Shown one piece after another: positions 57,902 through 64,000 of a stretch of 64,000 nucleotides of DNA (the first letter of the stretch is position 1; every line of letters starts with the position of its first letter). The notes under the pieces were generated by a model that had not been told where the DNA came from, made no database searches, and saw only the letters and a list, made by a program, of their open reading frames with translations. The DNA lies in the NCBI GenBank assembly GCA_038235275.1, contig JBBSUC010000009.1, positions 67,521 through 131,520 of the forward strand, written 5' to 3'. The DNA is from Persicitalea sp038235275 (GTDB taxonomy: Bacteria > Bacteroidota > Bacteroidia > Cytophagales > Spirosomataceae). A program made the position numbers and the translations under genes.

Positions 57902-60237
57902 ATGAGAAAAAGGCTACTTCCCTATTTTGAGAAATTTACGCTTCGCAGCAGCGGTCTTCTGATTTTCGCATTTCTCCTGACTTCCCATATCGCGCTGGCT
58001 CACCTGGGTAAAATTACGGGTACCGTGTCGGATGCCGCCACCGGACGACCGCTGACGGGCGTGACTGTCCTGCTGGCGGGCCAGAGCAAAGGGGCCATCA
58101 CTAATGACCTTGGACAATACCAACTCACCGATCTTCCAGCGGCAACCTATCGCCTGGAATTCACCAGTCTTGGTTTCTAAAGCCAGGCACTGACGGCAGC
58201 GGTGCAGGACGACCAGACGACTTTTTTACAAACCAAACTTATCACCGCGCCCATCGATCTCGGGACGGTGACCGTGTCGGCCCTGAAACTCAATACCCAG
58301 CAGATCATCAGCGCCGTGGACATTCGGCTGCGGCCCGTGACCAACTCGCAGGAAATCCTGCGCATGGTGCCGGGGCTGTTCATCGGGCAGCACGCAGGCG
58401 GCGGCAAGGCCGAGCAGTTGTTTCTGCGCGGCTTCGACCTCGACCACGGCACCGACATCCGCCTGAGCGTGGACGGGATGCCCGTCAACATGGTGTCGCA
58501 GTGTCGCACGCCCACGGGCAAGGCTACGCCGATTTTCACTTTGTGATTCCCGAAATGGTGCAGTCTTTGAATTTTAGCAAAGGCCCCTACACTACCGATC
58601 AGGGTAATTTGGCTACGGCGGGTTGGGTGAATTTTCAAACCAGAACTACGCTGGACCGGAATTTTGTGAAGGCGGAAGTCGGCCAGTACGATACTTATCG
58701 CCTGGTGGGCGGGGTGAATTTACTGGGGAAGGGTAGTGGGGAAAACAAAGACGGAACGCCCGGACAGTCGGCCTACGTGGCGTCGGAGTACCAATATTCC
58801 AACAGCTACTTCAAAAATCCGCAGTATTTCAATCGCTTTAATCTGCTGGGCAAGTACCACGGCCACCTGTCGCCCTCGACTACGTTAACGCTGTCGGCTT
58901 CCACGTTTTGGAGCAAATGGAACCACTCCGGTCAGATTCCCGACCGCGCGGTGGCGTCGGGACTGACGGGCTTTTTTGGCTCCGTTGACCCGACGGAAGG
59001 CGGCGAGACTAGCCGCACCAACCTCAACGCCCAACTCGTGACAATCACGGACCGAAAGGACGAAATCCGGCAGCAGGTTTTTTACAGCCGCAACGCTTTT
59101 GAACTTTATTCCAACTTCACTTTTTTTCTCAAAGATTCAATTAACGGCGACCAAATCCGGCAGAAGGAACGTCGCAACCTTTTTGGCTACAACGGCAGCT
59201 TCACCCGCTACCACCAACTGGGTAATAAAAACCTGACCTCGACGCTGGGCGTCCAGTACCGCCAGGATCTGACCGACTCGACCGAACTTTCGCATACCCG
59301 CAACCGCCGCGAAACGCTGGTGCCATTCCAACTCGGTAACATCAACGAGTTAAACACCGCCGTTTACCTCGACGAAGTCCTGTATCTCACCAACCGACTG
59401 ACGGTCAACGCGGGGTTGCGCTTCGATGTATTTCGCCAACGTTACGAGGACCTATTGAAGGCACCCGCAGCGGCGACGAAAACAACGACTGGCATCGTTT
59501 CTCCCAAGCTGAATCTTTACTATACCTTCTCGCCTCGCCTGCAGCTTTTCGCCAAGGCCGGCAAGGGCTTTCACTCCAACGACAGCCGCGTGGTGTCTGC
59601 CGGGGCCACGGTTGGGGACGTAAAACAAGTGCTGCCTCCCGCCTGGGGCGGCGACCTTGGCGCGGTTTGGAAACCTATGCCGCGCTTGCTGGTCAGCACC
59701 GCCCTTTGGACGCTACACATGGCGCAGGAGTTCGTGTATGTGGGCGACGAGGGCGTGGTCGAGCCGAGTGGCCGCACACGCCGGGAGGGCGTAGACCTTT
59801 CGCTCCGCTACCAGTTGACCGACCACCTTTTTGCCGACCTGGACATGAACGCCACCCGCCCGCGCTTCATCGACGAGGAGGCGGGCCAAAACTACCTGCC
59901 GCTGGCTCCCGTGTTCACTTCCGTCGGCAGTTTTTCGTACCAGGCGACGCGGGGCTTCAACGGCTCGCTGCGCTACCGCTACCTGGCCGACCGCCCCGCC
60001 AACGAAGACAACAGCCTGGTGGCCAAAGGGTACTTCGTAACGGACTTGCAACTCAACTACACCCTGCCCCGTCAGCAATTCGGACTATCGGTGCAAAACC
60101 TGTTCAACACCCGCTGGAAGGAAACGCAATTTGCCACCGAAAGCCGTTTGCGCGGCGAGGCCACTCCCGTGGAGGAAATCCACTTCACGCCCGGTACGCC
60201 CTTCTTCGCCCGGCTGTCGTGGACGTGGTTTTGGTAG
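57902..60237 (+). pseudogene. TonB-dependent receptor pseudogene (stop codon plus 8-bp duplication)
   Basis: A siderophore/carbohydrate-type TonB receptor with signal peptide, carboxypeptidase-regulatory-like domain (GKITGTVSDAATGRPLTGVTVLLAG), plug (TVTVSALKL...LFLRGFDLDHGTDIRLSVDGMPVN) and 22-strand barrel ending in FFARLSWTWFW. Two lesions split it. A TAA at 58178-58180 lies within SLGF-x-SQAL, where Glu is expected (one base change from GAA). The 8-mer GTGTCGCA is duplicated in tandem at 58493-58508, shifting the frame; deleting one copy restores MVSHAHGQGYADFHF. The rest is intact, so the lesions are recent, variable, or assembly errors. Confidence 0.85.
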
Positions 60238-60311
60238 AGAGAAAGCGGGGAAGACGGTAGCTAAACCCGCCAAAACTTACGTACTTGCTTATTCACTTTT
60301 TGAATTGAAAA

Positions 60312-61016
60312 ATGAATAAGATAAAGTTGCAAGTCGAGAATGTTGCACACGAATATCTGGCAGAAATACCCGGCACCTGGCAGAAGGAAGACTATTTGAA
60401 AATTCTGGATGAATTCGGTTTTGCCGACGCCGACGCGCTACCGGATAAGGAACTGGCCGAAATGACGCTCATGGCCATCACCGACGAGGAACCTAACCAG
60501 GCGGCGGAAAATCTGATGGCGCTGTATCTGGCCGATGACCTCAACGAAGGCCAAATGTCGCAGATCGCCAGCGATATGCAGTTAGACAAAATCTTCGAAG
60601 AATATCCCGAAATCACGCTGCATCACCGCCTTTTCAGCATTAACCAACTACTACGTAAAGCCTACAACGGCAAATTCCCCGATGGCCAGGCGGTGAAAAT
60701 CACTTTCACTTTGACGGACACCGAAGGCAGTTTGGCCAGCGCCGACGATGTCACCAGCGAAATCATCCTCAAAGCCCTGGAAAAGGCCATGCCCGACAAT
60801 TCCATCGTAAAGCGCCTCTATCCCGACGAACTGGAAGGTAAAAAAGAACTCGCCGACGCCGACGCCATCGTTTGGCAGCGTAACGTAACGAAGTCCGGCG
60901 AAAAATACGAGGTGGAAATTGTCTCTTCCGACTATTGGCTCGGCGACATCCTCGACCACCCCAGCTACGAGGCCGAGGTGACGCCCTTCAAGCATGAGGC
61001 CGAAGACGACGATTGA
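60312..61016 (+). CDS. Acidic cytoplasmic protein, unknown
   Basis: A 234-residue hydrophilic, strongly acidic protein (many Asp/Glu, C-terminal EAEDDD), without signal peptide or membrane helices. It has an N-terminal helical half (HEYLAEIPGTWQKEDYLKILDEFGF...LMALYLADDLNEGQ) and a C-terminal alpha/beta half (VKITFTLTDTEGSLASADDVTSEI). I do not recognise a family. It has its own terminator (61042-61085), and lies 74 bases after the receptor pseudogene. Confidence 0.65.
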   Translation: MNKIKLQVENVAHEYLAEIPGTWQKEDYLKILDEFGFADADALPDKELAEMTLMAITDEEPNQAAENLMALYLADDLNEGQMSQIASDMQLDKIFEEYPEITLHHRLFSINQLLRKAYNGKFPDGQAVKITFTLTDTEGSLASADDVTSEIILKALEKAMPDNSIVKRLYPDELEGKKELADADAIVWQRNVTKSGEKYEVEIVSSDYWLGDILDHPSYEAEVTPFKHEAEDDD

Positions 61017-61041
61017 GGTAGTTGCTTAATTCAAGAAAAAT

Positions 61042-61085
61042 AAAGCGGGCGGACGCGGTCATCAGATCGCTTCCGCCCGCTTTTT
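61042..61085 (+). terminator. Strong rho-independent terminator
   Basis: AAAGCGGGCGGA (61042-61053) pairs perfectly with TCCGCCCGCTTT (61072-61083), with an 18-base loop and a T-run after it. Confidence 0.8.
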
Positions 61086-61185
61086 GTATTTCAAGGGCAA
61101 ATCTCTACCTTGACCAAAAGTTCCGAAAACCCGCCTATCTCTCCGTAAAACAGTTTTCTATTCCTGTTTTTATTCAAAGAACAAC

Positions 61186-62700
61186 ATGAAAAAACGTTTC
61201 TCTCTCTCCTTCCTTTGCGTCGGACCGCTCCTTGTCATGCTGAGCGTAGTCGAAGCATCGTTCTCGCAAGCCCAAAGTCGTCTGCCCATCCCCGACGCCA
61301 GCGTCGAAACTAAAGACGCCGTCACCATCAAAGGCAAGCGCGTTCCCTACACCGTCACCGCCGGAACGCAGCCCGTGTGGGACGCCGACGGCCAGCCCAT
61401 TGCCAGTCTGTTCTACGTCTATTACGAGCGCTCCGACGTCGGCGACCGCGCGACGCGGCCTTTGGTGGTGTCGTTCAACGGCGGACCGGGTGCGGCTTCC
61501 TGCTGGATGCACCTCGGCTACACCGGCCCGAAGCGCGTGCTGATCGACAGCGAGGGCTACCCCGTGCAGCCCTACGGCATTCAGGATAATCCGAATTCGA
61601 TTCTGGACGTGGCCGACATCGTGTACGTCGAACCCGTCAACACGGGTTTTTCGCGGATGCTGTCCGACACCATCGACAAGAAGAATTTCTTTGGCGTCAA
61701 CGCCGACATCAAGTACCTGGCGGGCTGGCTCAATACGTTCGTGGGCCGCAAAAACCGCTGGCAGTCGCCCAAGTACCTCGTGGGCGAAAGCTACGGTACC
61801 AACCGCGTGTCGGGTCTGGCGCTGGAACTGCAAAACGCGCAGTGGATGTACCTTAACGGCGTGGTGCTGGTCTCGCCGACCGACCTCGGCATCGCGCGCG
61901 GCACGGTAGTGGACGCCGCCAGCTACTTGCCCTACTACGCCGCTACGGCTTGGCACCACAAGGTCCTGCCGCCCGATTTGCAGGGCAAAGACCTGGTGGA
62001 AGTACTGCCCGAAGTGGAAAACTTCACGATCAACGAACTCATCCCGGCCCTGGCCAAAGGCGGTCACCTCGATCCTGCCGTGCGGAAGCAACTCGCCGCC
62101 CGCGTGGCCCGCTACTCCGGCCTTTCCGAGAAAGTGGTGCTGGAACACAACCTGATGGTCCCCACGAATTTTTTCTGGAAAGAACTCTTGCGGGATAAAG
62201 GCTATACCGTCGGGCGGCTCGACTCCCGTTACCTCGGCATCGACCGCGAGGGTGCCGGGGAAGGGCCTGACTACTCGCCCGAATACACCTCCTGGCAACA
62301 CTCGTTCACGCCCGCCATCAACTATTATCTCCGCGAGGTACTGAACTACAAAACCGACCTCAAGTACTTCATCGCCGGACAAACCCGCCCGTGGAGCCGC
62401 GAGGGTGCCGACACCGACCAAACGGGCGAAAACCTCCGCCAGGCGATGGCCCAGAATCCGTACCTGAACGTCCTCGTGCAATCGGGCTACTACGACGGCG
62501 CTTGCGACTATTTCAACGCCAAGTACGATATGTGGCACCTCGACCCCAGCGGCAAGATGCGCGGTCGTCTCGATTGGAAAGGCTACCGCAGCGGCCACAT
62601 GATGTACCTCCGCGACGACGATGTTGTCACGTCGAATGAGGACATCCGGCAGTTTATTTTGCGGACGCTGCCGAAGCAGGGGGAAGCGGCGAAGTATTGA
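61186..62700 (+). CDS. S10 family serine carboxypeptidase
   Basis: A 504-residue exported alpha/beta-hydrolase of peptidase family S10. The oxyanion and nucleophile motifs are SFNGGPGAASCWMHLG and LVGESYGTNRVSG (Ser), the catalytic Asp is in SGYYDGACDYFNAKY, and the His is in YRSGHMMYLR. It removes C-terminal residues from peptides in the periplasm or outside. The signal sequence is unusual: residues 16-24 (LVMLSVVEAS region) are encoded by a widespread non-coding repeat (61231-61259). Confidence 0.9.
   Translation: MKKRFSLSFLCVGPLLVMLSVVEASFSQAQSRLPIPDASVETKDAVTIKGKRVPYTVTAGTQPVWDADGQPIASLFYVYYERSDVGDRATRPLVVSFNGGPGAASCWMHLGYTGPKRVLIDSEGYPVQPYGIQDNPNSILDVADIVYVEPVNTGFSRMLSDTIDKKNFFGVNADIKYLAGWLNTFVGRKNRWQSPKYLVGESYGTNRVSGLALELQNAQWMYLNGVVLVSPTDLGIARGTVVDAASYLPYYAATAWHHKVLPPDLQGKDLVEVLPEVENFTINELIPALAKGGHLDPAVRKQLAARVARYSGLSEKVVLEHNLMVPTNFFWKELLRDKGYTVGRLDSRYLGIDREGAGEGPDYSPEYTSWQHSFTPAINYYLREVLNYKTDLKYFIAGQTRPWSREGADTDQTGENLRQAMAQNPYLNVLVQSGYYDGACDYFNAKYDMWHLDPSGKMRGRLDWKGYRSGHMMYLRDDDVVTSNEDIRQFILRTLPKQGEAAKY
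61231..61259. repeat. Dispersed repeat motif inside the S10 gene
   Basis: The 29-base sequence starting CTTGTCATGCTGAGCGTAG and ending TCGAAGCATC is a familiar dispersed repeat, usually intergenic, in Bacteroidota. Here it lies in frame within a signal-peptide region and encodes VMLSVVEAS. Its inverse is read in the antisense frame as FDYAQHDK, the other commonly seen translation of the element. Confidence 0.6.
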
Positions 62701-62819
62701 ACAAAAGCGGGCAGAATGCAAAATAGGATAAACATTTGTAATAAAGTTTTGATAACAGTACACTTAGCTTCTGCTTACATCAGATCATACACGATTCTCC
62801 AACTTTATATCAAAAGAAA

Positions 62820-62883
62820 ATGATTTTAAAAGTAAACGATAAGGAACTTGAATTTAAAATTGTACCACTAGTCTTTATCCCCT
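62820..62883 (+). pseudogene. 5' fragment of a gene interrupted by IS30
   Basis: ATG at 62820 starts a frame MILKVNDKELEFKIVPLVF that is cut at the left end of the IS30 element after 21 codons. The reading appears coding-like and has the length of only an N-terminus. The rest of the gene, if it exists, lies beyond the right end of the element outside the window. Family unknown. Confidence 0.5.
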
Positions 62884-62916
62884 GATTCAAGTAATAAATG
62901 CAACGGCTGAAAAAAA

Positions 62917-62966
62917 AGCCCCCCTGCCGGGGTAAGGCCCCCGGGCCAGAACCCCCCAGGGGGGCT
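62917..62966. promoter_or_regulatory. Strong hairpin upstream of the transposase start
   Basis: AGCCCCCCTG (62917-62926) pairs with CAGGGGGGCT (62957-62966), with a nested CCGGGG/CCCCGG stem. Such structures in IS elements stop transcription and translation entering from outside, protecting against excess transposase. Proposed by position and structure. Confidence 0.55.
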
Positions 62967-62988
62967 GCGCCCGAAAAAATAAAAAATT

Positions 62989-63993
62989 TTGGTTAACAAA
63001 CACAAAAAACACAATAAGCAACAAAACCAAGGGCAAAGGTACGAGATTTGGGCCTTGGTGAAAACGGGTCACTCTCAGGGCCAGATCGCCGAGCAGGTCG
63101 GCTGCAGCAAATCGACGGTCAGCCGCGAGCTGCGGCGCAACTGCGACAGGCGCGACGGCTCCTACTGGCCTGATCTGGCCCAGCGCAAGGCCGCCGTCCG
63201 CCACAAGGCCAAGCCCAAGAGAAGACGATTCACGGCCAGCGTCGAGGCGCATGTCCGAGAGAAGCTCAAAGCGGACCACAGCCCCGAGCAGATCGCCGGG
63301 GATGCAGCCCGCAAGGGCATCGAGTGTGTTTGCCACGAGCGCATTTACCAGTTCGTCTGGCAGGACAAGAAGCAGGGCGGCAGGCTCTACCGCCACATGC
63401 GCACCAAGGGCAAGCGCTACGCCAAAAGAGGCAGTGCGAAGGGTAAAAGGGGCCAAATCGCGGGCCGCGTGGACATTGACCAGCGTCCGGCCATCGTCGA
63501 GCAGAAGCAGCGGGTGGGCGACCTGGAGATGGACCTGGTCATCGGCCGGGGCCAGAGCGGCGTGCTGCTGACGATTAACGACCGGGCCACGGGAATGCTG
63601 AAAATGGCCATTCTCGAAAGCAAGGAGGCGGCCCTGGTGCAGGCAAAGGCCGTCGAGTTGCTGATCGAGTGGAAACCACTACTGCACACGGTGACGACTG
63701 ACAATGGGAAGGAGTTCGCCTACCACCAGAAGCTGGCCCAGGAATTGGAAGTGGACTGCTACTTTGCCAAGCCGTATCACAGCTGGGAGCGGGGCGCCAA
63801 TGAAAATTTGAATGGGCTGGTGCGGCAGTATTTCCCGAAATGGACAAGCTTCGAGCGCCTCACCCAGCAGAAAGTAGATGAAGTTGTACAGACCTTAAAC
63901 CAAAGACCCAGGAAGAGATTCGGGTACCGATCACCCGAGGAAGTTTTCAACGACGCACTCAGAAATGAAGAGGGTGTTGCATTTATCACTTGA
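62989..63993 (+). CDS. IS30 family transposase
   Basis: A 334-residue DDE transposase. The N-terminal helix-turn-helix is WALVKTGHSQGQIAEQVGCSKSTVSRELRRN. The catalytic residues are in GDLEMDLVIGRG (Asp), TVTTDNGKEFAYH (Asp) and HSWERGANENLNGLVRQYFPK (Glu, with the IS30-specific NENxNGLxRQYFPK). The start is TTG at 62989 (weak), placed after the upstream hairpin; the stop lies in the right inverted repeat. All catalytic residues are intact, so the element may be active. Confidence 0.92.
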   Translation: MVNKHKKHNKQQNQGQRYEIWALVKTGHSQGQIAEQVGCSKSTVSRELRRNCDRRDGSYWPDLAQRKAAVRHKAKPKRRRFTASVEAHVREKLKADHSPEQIAGDAARKGIECVCHERIYQFVWQDKKQGGRLYRHMRTKGKRYAKRGSAKGKRGQIAGRVDIDQRPAIVEQKQRVGDLEMDLVIGRGQSGVLLTINDRATGMLKMAILESKEAALVQAKAVELLIEWKPLLHTVTTDNGKEFAYHQKLAQELEVDCYFAKPYHSWERGANENLNGLVRQYFPKWTSFERLTQQKVDEVVQTLNQRPRKRFGYRSPEEVFNDALRNEEGVAFIT

Positions 63994-64000
63994 ATCCACC

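Larger units (their letters stand above)
62884..63996. mobile_element. IS30-family insertion sequence
   Basis: An element of about 1,113 bp bounded by 21-bp terminal inverted repeats: GATTCAAGTAATAAATGCAA at 62884 and its inverse at 63976-63996, 20 of 21 matching. One intact transposase lies inside, with its stop codon in the right repeat. Only four bases remain beyond the right end and they do not match the left flank, so a target duplication cannot be confirmed. Confidence 0.9.

Noticed and set aside
58178..58180. Programmed readthrough of the TAA in the TonB receptor
   Set aside because: No readthrough context or structure is apparent, and a second independent frame break follows 315 bases later.
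61174..62763. A 529-codon open frame antisense to the S10 carboxypeptidase
   Set aside because: The sense frame has all S10 catalytic motifs. The antisense product is His/Val/Arg-rich with no recognisable domain, as expected opposite a high-GC gene.
62881..63999. Target-site duplication of the IS30 element
   Set aside because: The flanking bases (CCT on the left, CAC on the right) do not match, and the right flank is cut by the window end.
1..64000. tRNA, rRNA, tmRNA and riboswitches
   Set aside because: No cloverleaf, CCA-ended gene or known riboswitch core was recognised in any gap; all gaps are under about 300 bases.

Overview
The window is a chromosomal segment of a Bacteroidota bacterium. 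The best fit is a Cytophagales lineage of the Spirosomaceae type (Spirosoma, Dyadobacter, Runella and relatives). The evidence is a T9SS PorZ-like protein, a TonB-dependent receptor with an N-terminal carboxypeptidase-regulatory domain, DUF6089 barrels, promoters of the Bacteroidota form TTG-N19/21-TAnnTTTG, few Shine-Dalgarno sites, and many dispersed palindromic and heptanucleotide repeats. No rRNA, tRNA or CRISPR array was seen, and no gene-free stretch exceeds about 300 bases.

Layout. 0-28 kb is mostly housekeeping and envelope genes: a PfkB kinase (cut by the window edge), dxr, a GT2 glycosyltransferase, methyltransferases, an McrC-like nuclease without McrB, a YbbAP-type ABC exporter, fabI, a PhyH-type dioxygenase, a trypsin-like protease, DUF2911 and two DUF6089 barrels, and an NlpC/P60 hydrolase. 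Next come an ABC transporter plus a DUF3299-like protein that resembles a zinc-responsive cluster of Gammaproteobacteria, a sialate O-acetylesterase, PorZ and large membrane proteins.

28-38.3 kb is an accessory, defence-like island almost entirely on the minus strand and visibly more AT-rich in its middle. It holds hipBA, a winged-helix/nucleotidyltransferase pair (the second gene frameshifted), a 136-bp palindromic element, and a tightly packed five-gene cassette: DUF4007 - 975-aa P-loop ATPase - HNH nuclease - KptA/Tpt1 RNA 2'-phosphotransferase - methyltransferase/HIT fusion. The cassette starts at a clean promoter (38266-38297). It is the best candidate for an undescribed system, possibly nucleic-acid sensing and cleavage coupled to repair or modification of nucleic-acid ends.

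38.4-62.7 kb returns to core functions: a CPBP protease, the S41 tail protease and an FKBP, then atpA-atpG separated from the other ATP synthase genes, a YceI protein, a GHMP kinase with a UDP-sugar pyrophosphorylase, a polysaccharide group (GH26, PD40 propeller, DUF1080), a Ca2+/H+ exchanger, a DUF819 protein, a TonB receptor pseudogene and an S10 carboxypeptidase. The window ends in an intact IS30 element inserted into the start of another gene.

All assignments come from reading the sequence. Family names are recognised from motifs, not from database searches.
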